From the NCBI GenBank assembly GCA_047620505.1, contig JBLHKS010000017.1:1-58039 (forward strand): DNA of 58,039 nucleotides, given 5' to 3'. Positions 41,081 through 50,292 of this stretch are shown piece after piece. The DNA comes from JBLHKS01 sp047620505 (lineage in GTDB: Bacteria > Verrucomicrobiota > Verrucomicrobiia > Verrucomicrobiales > DEV007). Position 1 is the stretch's first letter. Each line of letters begins with the position of its first letter. The notes under the pieces were generated by a model. It did not search any database and was not told the origin of the DNA. It saw only the letters and a list, made by a program, of their open reading frames with translations. A program made the translations under genes and the position numbers.

Positions 41081-41617
41081 TCAGCTGATTTTGAGAAAAA
41101 GTTGATCCCGATTTTTCGGGGCCGCGCCGAAAGATTCGGCAAGATCCATCGCTGGTTCGGTTTCGCGTTCAGCGCCGTAAACTCCGGTTAGTTGGGCGAG
41201 TTGCTTTTCAAAGTGTCGCACTGCTTTTGCGTTTGGCGGCTTTTCATCCAGATAATTTAGACCGCGGACTAACAAATCAGCCAACTCTGGGATTGGAGTC
41301 TCGCGTTCGGCGACGATCTCGATCCAACGGATGAAGTGCGAAGCTGCGAGGGTCGCGAGCCAGGTTCGTCGAATCATCTTCCTTGTATGCAGGATTTCGA
41401 CTTCGCGAAGGGTATGAAGATCGCTCACCCGGCTTGGCACGAAGACTAGCTCTGCCTCAAAAAAAATGTCTAACTTTCCGGCAAACGGACTCCGCGGACT
41501 GCGAGCGCCCTTGGCGACCGTCTTAAATAAGCCGCGCTCGCCGCTACACCAATGAACGATCAAGCTCGTTTCGGTCAGGAGTGATGTTCGGATCAGGGTC
41601 GCGGTGGTTTTTTCCAT
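41081..41617 (-). CDS. recO: DNA repair protein RecO (short form)
   Basis: A 178-residue protein with an N-terminal OB-fold typical of RecO: RTSLLTETSLIVHWCSGERG and then TVAKGARSPRSPFAGKLDIF. RecO loads RecA with RecR on SSB-coated gaps and anneals strands. Family members are usually about 220-260 residues with a C-terminal zinc-binding segment, so the end is shorter here and zinc ligands are not evident. The palindrome copy 41632-41643 lies 14 bases upstream of the start codon. The gene is divergent from prfB. Confidence 0.8.
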   Translation of the reverse strand: MEKTTATLIRTSLLTETSLIVHWCSGERGLFKTVAKGARSPRSPFAGKLDIFFEAELVFVPSRVSDLHTLREVEILHTRKMIRRTWLATLAASHFIRWIEIVAERETPIPELADLLVRGLNYLDEKPPNAKAVRHFEKQLAQLTGVYGAERETEPAMDLAESFGAAPKNRDQLFLKIS

Positions 41618-41631
41618 TACAATGGATCGAT

Positions 41632-41643
41632 CAGCAGCTGCTG
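41632..41643. repeat. CAGCAGCTGCTG palindrome, intergenic copy
   Basis: Exact copy 14 bases upstream of the recO start codon and 80 bases upstream of the prfB start, in the divergent promoter region. Confidence 0.9.
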
Positions 41644-41723
41644 GCGGGATTCCGCCTCGCCGATGTTGACGGATGCGGCCAACCCGTTACTGTGGCCGCC
41701 TTCAATTTTCAATCAATCCTGAC

Positions 41724-42864
41724 ATGGCGGAAAATCCTCTTGAGCAAGCCGATTTACAGGCGTTCGACACCGAGTCTCTAAAGACTCGGCTTGGCGAGCT
41801 CAGGAGGTATCTTTGACTTCGGTAAACTGACTGCTCGACTCGAAGAACTCGAGCAGAAAATGTCCGCGACTGACTTCTGGGATAAGAAAGAAGCTGCTCA
41901 AAAAACGGTCGAAGAGGTGTCCGCCTTAAATGGCAAAATCAACCCGTTTCTGGACCTTGAGAGGCAAGTCGACGATCTTGGTGTCCTCGCCGAAATGGCC
42001 GAGATGGGCGACGAGGATTCTGGAACAGAACTGGCTGCCGAATATCCTGGAACGGAGTCTCAGTTCGCGGCCCTCGAACTGTTAACGCTGATGAGCGGAA
42101 CGCATGACAAGGCGAATTGCTTTGTCGCGATCAACGCTGGCCAGGGCGGGACTGAGGCCTGTGACTGGGCTGACATGCTGCTGCGGATGTATCATCGATG
42201 GGCTGAGCAACGTGGTTTCCAAATCGAGGTTATCGAGCATCTTTCTGGCGAGGAAGCTGGGACAAAATCGTCCACGTTTCGCGTTATCGGCGATTACGCA
42301 TTTGGCAATTTGAATGCGGAGCGAGGCGTACACCGGCTCGTTCGGATTTCGCCCTTCGACTCAGCTAAGAAGCGGCACACGTCTTTCGCTAGCGTCGATG
42401 TGACTGCTGAAGTCAACGATGATTCTGGCATCGAGATCGATGATAAAGATGTCGAGATCACAACGGCCCGTGCCGGTGGAAAAGGCGGCCAGAACGTGAA
42501 CAAAGTGGAGACCGCAGTTCACCTTCATCACATCCCGAGCGGGATCAAACTGCGCTGTACTGAGGAGCGAACGCAGTTGAAGAATCGGCACACGGCGATG
42601 CGAATCCTCAAGTCGAAATTGATCCAGATCGAAGAAGACCGGAAACGGGCCGAGATGGAAAAAGAATACGGCGAGAAGGCGGAGATCGGTTGGGGAAGCC
42701 AGATCAGGAGTTATGTTTTTCAGCCCTATCAAATGGTCAAAGATTTGCGGACAGGCCACACGGTCGGAGATATTCGCTCCGTGATGGACGGTGATCTCAA
42801 TGGGTTTATCGAGGCAATGCTTCGTGGTAAAAAAGCCGGCGACGGCGATGGGGATCTGGACTGA
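41724..42864 (+). CDS. prfB: Peptide chain release factor 2 (programmed +1 frameshift)
   Basis: The first frame runs from ATG 41724 for 30 codons and stops at TGA 41814-41816. Translation continues in the +1 frame from 41815 (DFGKLTARLEELEQK), giving a protein of about 379 residues: join 41724..41813 and 41815..42864. The shifted part holds the RF2 landmarks RISPFDSAKKRHTSFAS (S-P-F tripeptide that reads the stop codon) and ARAGGKGGQNVNKVETAVHL (G-G-Q peptidyl-hydrolysis motif). The frameshift autoregulates RF2 in many bacteria. No separate gene needs to be assumed for the 5' part. Confidence 0.95.
41802..41817 (+). promoter_or_regulatory. prfB recoding site
   Basis: AGGAGG (41802-41807), a Shine-Dalgarno-like element, is followed after TAT by CTT-TGA-C (41811-41817). 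Slow decoding of the UGA by limiting RF2 lets the CUU-bound tRNA slip one base forward. The spacing matches the classical site. Confidence 0.93.
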
Positions 42865-42985
42865 TCCACAGCTGGTTCGATTGCGATTCGCGCCTGGACT
42901 TCGCTTGTCCGCCAGTCAGATTGTTGACGGGGTCTGAGTGCAAAGCTGATTTTGCGCGTCAGAATCCTCAGTCTCATCTGACCGA

Positions 42986-45900
42986 ATGAAGTCGTCCTAT
43001 AAATTGGTTCTCGTGACTCTGCTGGCACCGGTTTTCATCTGGCTCGCAGGGTTACAACTCGCGCGAGTTGCTAACCATAGTCTTCAGCAGGAAATCGAGA
43101 GTGCCGCCGCGCTGGAGGTAACGACGGTGCGGAAGGAAATCGATCGATTGATTCAAGGGCGAGCTGATTTCTGGCAGCAGTACGCGAGGTCTCCGACACT
43201 TCGAAGCGCCCTGATTGAATCTAATGCGAAATTCGGGCTTCTGCCGGATCGAGAGGCATACATTTCGGAAAGGGACGCCGGTTGGCGCACCATGAACGCG
43301 TTCTACCAGGCAATCGTAAGCCTGATGATGAACAGTCGGGCTTCTCTGGATCTTCGGGAAACTTTGGACCGCATCAATGAAGGGGCATCGGATCCGATTT
43401 TCGGCGAAGTTTTCGTAACCAACGCCTACGGCGCGAACGTTGCGCTCAGCGGGCGAACTTCGGACTATCGTCAGGACGACGAAGAGTGGTGGCAGCTGGC
43501 GGCAAGGGATGGAGTTTTTATCAGCGACGTCGAATTGGATCGAAGCTCTGGAATCTATTCGCTTGATATTTGTGTTAGAATTGGCGGGCCGGGCGATCGG
43601 ATGCAAGGCGTTTTGAAGGCGGTTCTAAATATTGAAACGATCTTGGATTTGGTCGGTTCGCACGACGTTGGAAACGACCAGAAGGAACTGCTTTTGCTAA
43701 CCAACGACGGTGGAATTATCCAAAGCCGATCTTCAGATTTTGGTGCCGTGCCGATCAACGAACATTCGACGATTATGGACCGTGTGAAGTTTGACGAAGG
43801 ATCGCAGGTCGCTTCGAGGCTCGTGAAAAATCCTGAGACCGGCGCAGAAGCGTTCGCGGTTTTCGCCAAATCCGCGAAGGGCGGCCCGATTGGCGATCTC
43901 GGATGGGTCGTGGTTCAGCTGATCAGCAACGAGCAGCTGCTGGCACCGATGCGGGAGCTGCGGCAGCGAATTTTCTGGGTTTCCTCGATCGCCGGGGTGA
44001 TCGCGCTTGGGATTGTCGGCTGGATCTCGCTTCCGATTTCGCGTCGCATCCGACAGCTGACAAGCGCGACGACCAGGATCGCAGACGGCGATCTGAACAC
44101 GCCGATCGAATTTGCGGGGCGCGGAAATCTCGCTCCGTTAACCTTGAAGCTAGATGAAATGCGGGAGTCGTTGCGAAGTCAACGAGTAGAGCTCGATCAA
44201 GATCGGGCTTTGATCCATGCGATGATGGACAGCTTTCCGGATGAGGTATCTTTCAAAGATCGCGAAGGACGTTTTCTGTTGATCAGCCACTCGCTCGCGA
44301 AGCAATTCGGGCTCGATAATCCGAGCGAAGCCAAGAACAAAACGGTCCACGATTTTTACTCAACCGAGCGTGCGGAGGCGATTGAAAAAGCCGAAAAGGA
44401 GCTGATCGATGGCGAACAGGTGTTAGTGCGAGAGGAGGTAGAAGAATTGTGCCGCGATCATCAGATGCGATGGCTGAGTATGGTGAGAATGGCGCTCTAC
44501 GGCTCGGACGGAAGTGTCTTGGGAACTTTTGGCGTCAGCCGCGATATCACCGAAAATAAGCAGACCGAAATCACGCTGCGCCGAGCCAAAGCTGCGGCTG
44601 AGGAAGCAAATCAGGCGAAAAGCAATTTCCTGGCCAACATGAGCCACGAAATCAGGACGCCGATGAACGGCATCATCGGCATGACCGATTTGTTGCTCGG
44701 ATCCGGCTTAACTCCAGAGCAACATGACTACGCTTCGATCGCGGGCGCTTCCGCTGAGAATCTCCTAACGATCATCAACGATATTCTCGACTTCTCCAAG
44801 ATCGAAGCCGGGAAGCTGGAAATCGACGCGCTCACATTCGATCTGCGGGATTCGATCGGCGACACCCTCCGGACGCTCTCCGCTTCCGCTTCGGAAAAGG
44901 GCATCGAGCTTGCCTACCGAATTCCGGCTGAGCTACCCGGCAAACTGATCGGCGATGTTGGTCGGCTGCGCCAGATTCTGGTTAACCTGGTCGGCAACGC
45001 GATCAAATTCACGCCGGAAGGAGAGATCGTTCTCACTCTCACAATTGAAGAGCAGACTTCCGAAAATCTGAGCGCTCGGTTTACCGTGAGTGATACCGGG
45101 ATCGGAATTCCCCAGGAGAAGCACGATGAGATCTTCGCTGCCTTTAGCCAGGCGGATGCTTCAACGACTCGAGAGTACGGAGGATCCGGGTTAGGCCTCG
45201 CGATCACCCAGCAGCTGGTGGAACTCATGGATGGGCGAATCTGGGTCGAAAGCGAAGAGGGGATGGGCGCGAATTTTCATTTCACGGTGACGTTTGGCCT
45301 GAGTGACGAACCAGTCGAGGACTTGACTCAGCGTCTCGAAAGCTTGCGCGATCTCCCGGTTCTCGTGGTCGACGACAACGCGACCAATCGTCAAATTCTG
45401 GTCGAAATGTTAGGAAATTGGCGGATGCGGCCGACCGAGGCTTCGAGCGCACAGGAGGCGTTGGAAATCCTCGAACGAAGCGAGGGAATCCGGCTGGTGA
45501 TCACCGATTTGATGATGCCGGAAGTGGACGGCGTCGATCTCGCTGAGGCAATCGGCAGGAAGTTGGAGGTGCCGATTTTGCTTCTTTCGTCCGCCGGTCA
45601 GCCGCCGAAAACAGATCGGCTGGCCGCAGTCGGAATCAAACGCTGTCTGACCAAACCGATCAAGCAGAGCGATTTATTCGATGCGATCACGTCGATTTTC
45701 GGAGTCGCTGGCGGTGATGTTTCAGTTGAGAAAGTCAACGATGGACCAGGGGCACAGTCGCCTGCCTTGGATGTTCTCCTCGTTGAGGACAACCGAGTGA
45801 ACCAGATGGTGGCGATCAATTTTCTCGAAATTGCCGGTCATCGCGTGACTGTCGCCAACAACGGCCGCGAAGGAGTTGAAGCCGTCGCGGCAGGGGAGTT

Positions 45901-46549
45901 TGACTTGGTTTTGATGGATGTTCAGATGCCGGAAATGAACGGTTTCGAGGCCACCAGAGCGTTGCGAAAAAATGGGGCAAAGGCGAAGAACGGCCAGCAG
46001 CTGCCGGTGATTGCGATGACGGCAAATGCGATGGCAGGGGACCGCGACGCGTGCCTCGCAGCTGGAATGAACGAGTACATTGCGAAGCCGATTCGCAGAC
46101 AGGAATTCTTCCGAGTTATCGAATCGGTTCTGGACTTGTCGGCCGATCTGGTGGTGGTCGATGCTAAGCCGAAGGTGGAGTCGTCCGGTCTTGAACCAGC
46201 ATTCGATTCAGATCGGTTTAGCGCGAATCTCGGCGCGGACGAAAACCTGATGAAGGATCTGATCGGATTCTTCAAGGAGGACAGCGAGAAGTTCCTGACA
46301 GAGACCGAATCGGGGTTAGCAGCTGCTGACGCCAAAGCGGTTCACGGGGGCGTGCACTCGCTGAAAGGCCTGGTCGGAAATTACGCGGCCGATCGCGCTT
46401 CCGACCTGGCCAAACGGCTCGATGAGATTGCGCGGAGCGGAGAACTTGCTGGCGCGGCAGAATTATTGGACGAACTGCGCGCCGAAATCCAGCGTGTTAA
46501 CGAAGCTCTCCAGATATTCGGGAGAGGATTGAAGGAACAATCGAATTAG
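42986..46549 (+). CDS. Hybrid sensor histidine kinase (dCache-HAMP-PAS-HK-REC-REC-HPt)
   Basis: A 1187-residue membrane kinase. TM1 is near residues 8-26 (VLVTLLAPVFIWLAGLQL), a periplasmic dCache-like sensor spans about 35-320, TM2 about 330-350 (WVSSIAGVIALGIVGWISLP), then HAMP and a PAS domain with GTFGVSRDITENKQ. The DHp helix carries the phospho-His in MSHEIRTPMNGIIGM (about residue 554). The ATPase has LVGNAIKFTPEGEI and GGSGLGLAI. Receiver 1 has ITDLMMPEVDG, receiver 2 LMDVQMPEMNG, and the C-terminal HPt has VHSLKGLVGN. So it is a complete in-cis phosphorelay. Output regulator not adjacent. It is convergent with pyrG (4-base overlap). Confidence 0.93.
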   Translation: MKSSYKLVLVTLLAPVFIWLAGLQLARVANHSLQQEIESAAALEVTTVRKEIDRLIQGRADFWQQYARSPTLRSALIESNAKFGLLPDREAYISERDAGWRTMNAFYQAIVSLMMNSRASLDLRETLDRINEGASDPIFGEVFVTNAYGANVALSGRTSDYRQDDEEWWQLAARDGVFISDVELDRSSGIYSLDICVRIGGPGDRMQGVLKAVLNIETILDLVGSHDVGNDQKELLLLTNDGGIIQSRSSDFGAVPINEHSTIMDRVKFDEGSQVASRLVKNPETGAEAFAVFAKSAKGGPIGDLGWVVVQLISNEQLLAPMRELRQRIFWVSSIAGVIALGIVGWISLPISRRIRQLTSATTRIADGDLNTPIEFAGRGNLAPLTLKLDEMRESLRSQRVELDQDRALIHAMMDSFPDEVSFKDREGRFLLISHSLAKQFGLDNPSEAKNKTVHDFYSTERAEAIEKAEKELIDGEQVLVREEVEELCRDHQMRWLSMVRMALYGSDGSVLGTFGVSRDITENKQTEITLRRAKAAAEEANQAKSNFLANMSHEIRTPMNGIIGMTDLLLGSGLTPEQHDYASIAGASAENLLTIINDILDFSKIEAGKLEIDALTFDLRDSIGDTLRTLSASASEKGIELAYRIPAELPGKLIGDVGRLRQILVNLVGNAIKFTPEGEIVLTLTIEEQTSENLSARFTVSDTGIGIPQEKHDEIFAAFSQADASTTREYGGSGLGLAITQQLVELMDGRIWVESEEGMGANFHFTVTFGLSDEPVEDLTQRLESLRDLPVLVVDDNATNRQILVEMLGNWRMRPTEASSAQEALEILERSEGIRLVITDLMMPEVDGVDLAEAIGRKLEVPILLLSSAGQPPKTDRLAAVGIKRCLTKPIKQSDLFDAITSIFGVAGGDVSVEKVNDGPGAQSPALDVLLVEDNRVNQMVAINFLEIAGHRVTVANNGREGVEAVAAGEFDLVLMDVQMPEMNGFEATRALRKNGAKAKNGQQLPVIAMTANAMAGDRDACLAAGMNEYIAKPIRRQEFFRVIESVLDLSADLVVVDAKPKVESSGLEPAFDSDRFSANLGADENLMKDLIGFFKEDSEKFLTETESGLAAADAKAVHGGVHSLKGLVGNYAADRASDLAKRLDEIARSGELAGAAELLDELRAEIQRVNEALQIFGRGLKEQSN

Positions 46550-48174
46550 TCGGGATCACCGTTTTGCCGTCCAGGATGAGTTTGGACGGCAGCGCCGACG
46601 AAAGCGTGAAACAGCGGGTGGGCGCGATTCGGCTTGGAGAGGAATTCCGGGTGAAACTGAGTGGCGATGTAAAACGGATGATCCGGCAACTCGACGATCT
46701 CAGCGAGCGTGTTGTCAGGCGAGGTTCCAGAAATGACCAGGCCGGCGTCTTCCAGCTGCTTCCGATAGTGTTGGTTAACTTCGTAGCGATGTCGGTGACG
46801 TTCGGTGATCGTGTCCGTGCCGTAAATTTCCCGCGCTCTCGATCCTTCAGCCAGGTTAGTTTGATAGGTTCCGAGTCGCATCGTCGCGCCGAGATCCTGG
46901 ACCTCCATCTGCTCTTCCATCAGGCAGATGACTGGGTGCTCAAGATTCGGCTCGAATTCCGTGCTGTTGGCGTCAGTTAGGCCGCAGACATTTCGCGCGT
47001 ACTCGATCGTCGCGATCTGCATTCCAAGACAGAGACCAAAATAGGGGAGTTTGTTTTCGCGTGCGTACTTGGCCGCCGCAATTTTTCCCTCGATCCCGCG
47101 CTCACCGAAACCGCCCGGAATCAAAACGCCGTCCATCCCGGAAAGATAGACTTCAGGCCCGCGGCGCTCGATGTCTTCGGAGTCGACATTCGTGTAAAGA
47201 ACGCGGCATTTGTGGTCAGCTCCCGCGTGAGTCAAGGCTTCGTAGATGCTCTTGTAGGCGTCCTGCAAACCCATGTATTTTCCAACGACAGCGATCTTCA
47301 GCTGCTTGTTGCCAGGCGTGACGACGCGCTCGACAAAGCCTTCCCAATCCGTCAGACTCGGTTCCTTCGCCGTCAGCCCTAACCGATCACAAACGATGTC
47401 GTCGAGCCCCTCTTTGCGCAGTTTGAGCGGAACTTCGTAAATCGTCTGGTCGACATCTTCGCCTGCAATCACAGCCTCCTTCGGCAGGTTGCAGAAGAGG
47501 GCGATTTTTTCGCGGACGTCGTCTTCGAGCGGCTTTTCCGTCCGGGCGATGATCACCTGGGGCTGGATCCCGATCTCACGCAGCTTGGCCACGCTCTGCT
47601 GAGTTGGCTTGGTCTTCAGCTCGCCTGCCGCCTTGATGTATGGAACGAGGGTCACGTGGACGAAGAGCACGTTTTCGTGACCGACATCGATCGCGAATTG
47701 CCGCATCGCTTCGAGAAATGGCAGGCCTTCGATATCGCCCACCGTTCCGCCGATTTCCGTGATGATCACGTCGCCGCCCATTTTGTCGGCGACCTCGTGA
47801 ATCCGGTTTTTGATCTCGTCGGTGACGTGGGGAATCACCTGGACAGTCTTGCCTTTGTAATCGCCAGCCCGCTCCTTTTTGATGACGGTTTCGTAAACCT
47901 GGCCGCTTGTCAGGTTGTTCAGTTTCGAAAGCACGCAGCTGGTGAAACGCTCGTAGTGGCCTAGGTCGAGGTCCGTCTCCGCTCCGTCGTCCAGCACGTA
48001 AACTTCGCCGTGTTGATACGGGCTCATCGTGCCCGGATCGACGTTAAGGTAAGGGTCAAACTTCTGAAGAATGACCTTGAGCCCACGATGCTCTAACAAG
48101 GCGCCAAGAGAGGCGGCTGCGAGTCCCTTACCAAGTGAGCTGACGACGCCTCCCGTAAAAAAGATGTATTTCAT
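46546..48174 (-). CDS. pyrG: CTP synthase
   Basis: A 542-residue enzyme that aminates UTP to CTP with glutamine. The synthase domain begins YIFFTGGVVSSLGKGLAAAS and contains KFDPYLNVDPGTMSPYQHGE and GTVGDIEGLPFLEAMR. The glutamine amidotransferase domain begins near residue 300, with the nucleophile in PYFGLCLGMQIATIE and the catalytic His-Glu in ATQFHPEF. Length is normal. The start overlaps the kdsB stop as ATGA at 48171-48174, so the two are translated from one message. Confidence 0.97.
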   Translation of the reverse strand: MKYIFFTGGVVSSLGKGLAAASLGALLEHRGLKVILQKFDPYLNVDPGTMSPYQHGEVYVLDDGAETDLDLGHYERFTSCVLSKLNNLTSGQVYETVIKKERAGDYKGKTVQVIPHVTDEIKNRIHEVADKMGGDVIITEIGGTVGDIEGLPFLEAMRQFAIDVGHENVLFVHVTLVPYIKAAGELKTKPTQQSVAKLREIGIQPQVIIARTEKPLEDDVREKIALFCNLPKEAVIAGEDVDQTIYEVPLKLRKEGLDDIVCDRLGLTAKEPSLTDWEGFVERVVTPGNKQLKIAVVGKYMGLQDAYKSIYEALTHAGADHKCRVLYTNVDSEDIERRGPEVYLSGMDGVLIPGGFGERGIEGKIAAAKYARENKLPYFGLCLGMQIATIEYARNVCGLTDANSTEFEPNLEHPVICLMEEQMEVQDLGATMRLGTYQTNLAEGSRAREIYGTDTITERHRHRYEVNQHYRKQLEDAGLVISGTSPDNTLAEIVELPDHPFYIATQFHPEFLSKPNRAHPLFHAFVGAAVQTHPGRQNGDPD

Positions 48175-48917
48175 CCTGCAGTGATCTGCCTGTCGACTAT
48201 GCGCGCTTGTTCGGGGGTGTCAACGCCAGGTGAATCATCCCCTGTGATTACCACATGAATCCTGGCATTGTTCTCAAGCGCGCGCAGCTGCTCAAGACCC
48301 TCACTCTGTTCTAAAAGACTCGGCGGCCAGGTCACGAAACGCAGCAGAAAATCGCGCTGGTAGCCGTAAATTCCCTTGTGCCGAAAAAATTCCAGGCCCT
48401 CAACCGCGTTGCGGCGAAACGGAATGCAACTCCGTGAAAAATAGATCGCTTCGCTCGATCGATTCAGCACAACTTTGACCACGTTCGGGTCATCCAGGAG
48501 GTCCAAGTCCTCAAGCGGATTGGCCGCAGTCACCATTTCCAGCTTCGAATCGTCCAGCAGCTGCTGGGCAAGATTGTCGATTAAGACTGGATCGATCAGC
48601 GGCTCGTCCCCTTGAATATTGATGATCGCTCCGTGATCCGGAAACTGCAAAGCGACCTCCGCGATCCGATCCGTTCCGCTCGGATGATCTGGCGAGGTCA
48701 TCGCGACTTCCGCGCCAAAACCTTCCGCCGCTTCGCGAATCCGATCGTCGTCGGTCGCGATCACCACGCGATCGAGCTGCTGGCACTCCTGACAACGCTC
48801 CCAGACATGCTGCACTAACGGTTTTCCCGCAATCAGATGCAGCGATTTGCCTGGAAAACGCGTCGAACCCCAGCGCGCTGGAATCGCTCCAAGTATCAAT
48901 GACGCATTCTCACCCAT
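48171..48917 (-). CDS. kdsB: 3-deoxy-manno-octulosonate cytidylyltransferase
   Basis: A 248-residue enzyme that activates Kdo as CMP-Kdo for LPS core assembly, consuming CTP. Motifs are IPARWGSTRFPGKSLHLIAG (nucleotide-binding), VVIATDDDRIREAAEGFG, IINIQGDEPLIDP and YFSRSCIPFRRN. It confirms an LPS-type outer membrane. Coupling with pyrG, which makes its CTP substrate, is functionally sensible and is also seen in Chlamydia. NLAQQLL is a palindrome copy (48555-48566). Confidence 0.95.
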   Translation of the reverse strand: MGENASLILGAIPARWGSTRFPGKSLHLIAGKPLVQHVWERCQECQQLDRVVIATDDDRIREAAEGFGAEVAMTSPDHPSGTDRIAEVALQFPDHGAIINIQGDEPLIDPVLIDNLAQQLLDDSKLEMVTAANPLEDLDLLDDPNVVKVVLNRSSEAIYFSRSCIPFRRNAVEGLEFFRHKGIYGYQRDFLLRFVTWPPSLLEQSEGLEQLRALENNARIHVVITGDDSPGVDTPEQARIVDRQITAG

Positions 48918-49020
48918 TTTTGACCTGTCATTTTTCGTTTCGCTAGTCTAAGATCGCTGTCTCGATGCAGCCTCGCCCCCGATAGTTGGCGATGCGTTGA
49001 ACGCAATAGTTTTTCCGATC

Positions 49021-49845
49021 ATGCGAAGTGTTTTCTCCATTCTTTTTCTCATCGGCCTCGTGCTGACGCCCGTCGTCCGGGCTCAGACCGAAAAGGTCGA
49101 TGATTTGCCAGATCAGCTCGATCTTCAGGATTTTCCCGGCGTGTTTATCGACGAGGTGATCGTTCCAAATCCGGCTGAAATTTTCAACTTAATGGAAAAG
49201 CTGGGCCAGCCGAATTGGGCAGGAAAAGTTCGGCGGAATTTCAAGATCCAGAAGTCGACCGACCGGATCGATCTCGCTCTGTTGTTCGGCACCCTGATCG
49301 CTGACGGGTTCATTGCGGTTCAGGCGCGGGACAGCGAAGCCGTTACCAAGCTGGGGCAGGAAATTCTCGAACTCTCCAAAGCTTTAGCGCTCGAAGACGC
49401 CGTTCTTCCTCACGCGCAAGCGATCTTGGAATCGACCGAGGATAAAAAATGGGGCAAAGTCCGTGAGGAGCTTGATCGCACCCACAAAACGGTTCGCGAA
49501 ACGATGGAGAGGAGGCGCGCCGGCGAACTTGCTCAATGTGTCAGCATCGCCGGTTGGCTGCGGGGAACCGAAGTGCTGACGAGTTTGATCATCGAATCTT
49601 ATTCGACCGACAAGGCCGAAATTCTGAACCAGCCGGATCTCGCAGCGCATTTCGTGAAGCAAATCGAAGCGATGGACCCGGAGATCGCCAACGAGCCCGC
49701 AGTCCAGCGAGTCCTCGAAGGCTTGCGAAAAGTTCAGGCCCTGATGGCCGATCACGACAATGAAGTCCTGCCTTCAAACGAGGTCGACGAGATCCACACG
49801 ATCTGCGCGGCGATACTGGAACTGATCGTCAAAAGTGAAAGCTAA
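49021..49845 (+). CDS. Secreted protein of unknown function
   Basis: A 274-residue protein from ATG 49021 (signal MRSVFSILFLIGLVLTPVVR ending AQ). The frame is open to a TTG at 48997. The mature protein is almost entirely helical and acidic, with RIDLALLFGTLIADGFIAVQ and CVSIAGWLRGTEVLTSLIIE as the most hydrophobic parts. No known domain is recognised. A TTGACC about 15-20 bases after the kdsB start at 48920 may serve a divergent promoter. The next gene overlaps its end by 11 bases. Confidence 0.7.
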   Translation: MRSVFSILFLIGLVLTPVVRAQTEKVDDLPDQLDLQDFPGVFIDEVIVPNPAEIFNLMEKLGQPNWAGKVRRNFKIQKSTDRIDLALLFGTLIADGFIAVQARDSEAVTKLGQEILELSKALALEDAVLPHAQAILESTEDKKWGKVREELDRTHKTVRETMERRRAGELAQCVSIAGWLRGTEVLTSLIIESYSTDKAEILNQPDLAAHFVKQIEAMDPEIANEPAVQRVLEGLRKVQALMADHDNEVLPSNEVDEIHTICAAILELIVKSES

Positions 49846-50275
49846 CCGATTTTTTCCAGCGATCGCAGCCGCTGCGATCTTCGCATTCGGCGGAGTTGCC
49901 TCGGCCGTTTTGAACGAGGCGCATTCCATGATTATGGAGACCGCCGAGTCGTTCGTTACGGAGGACGAGTTCACTCTCCGGCACGAGTATTGGGATGGCG
50001 AATTTGAGTCTGGAAAACAGAAATTGATCCAGCATCAGCTCTTTCGTGGAAACGAATACTGGTTTTGGGTAGGCACCAGCATTGAAGGCTGCAAACTCAA
50101 AATCGAGGTCTACGACGACAAGGGAAATTCGGTCACCGTCGAGCGGACTGAAGAAGGCTTCACTGCGGGCGCGCGAGTGACTCCGGCAAAGACTGGCTCC
50201 TACTACATTCTTATCAAGATTGAGTCGGAAGACGTCGACATGGTCGATTGGGCGTTGGTTTACGCCTATCGCTAA
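49835..50275 (+). CDS. Secreted protein of unknown function
   Basis: A 146-residue protein from a GTG start at 49835, inside the end of the previous gene. The signal peptide is FFPAIAAAAIFAFGGVASAV. The mature 120 residues look like a small beta-sandwich: RHEYWDGEFESGKQKLIQHQ, YWFWVGTSIEGCKLKIEVYD and AGARVTPAKTGSYYILIKIE, the last resembling bacterial pre-peptidase/PKD-like C-terminal strands. The overlap with the previous gene indicates one operon and perhaps a shared complex. Function unknown. Confidence 0.7.
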   Translation: MKANRFFPAIAAAAIFAFGGVASAVLNEAHSMIMETAESFVTEDEFTLRHEYWDGEFESGKQKLIQHQLFRGNEYWFWVGTSIEGCKLKIEVYDDKGNSVTVERTEEGFTAGARVTPAKTGSYYILIKIESEDVDMVDWALVYAYR

Positions 50276-50292
50276 ATTTGGCGTAACGGAAT

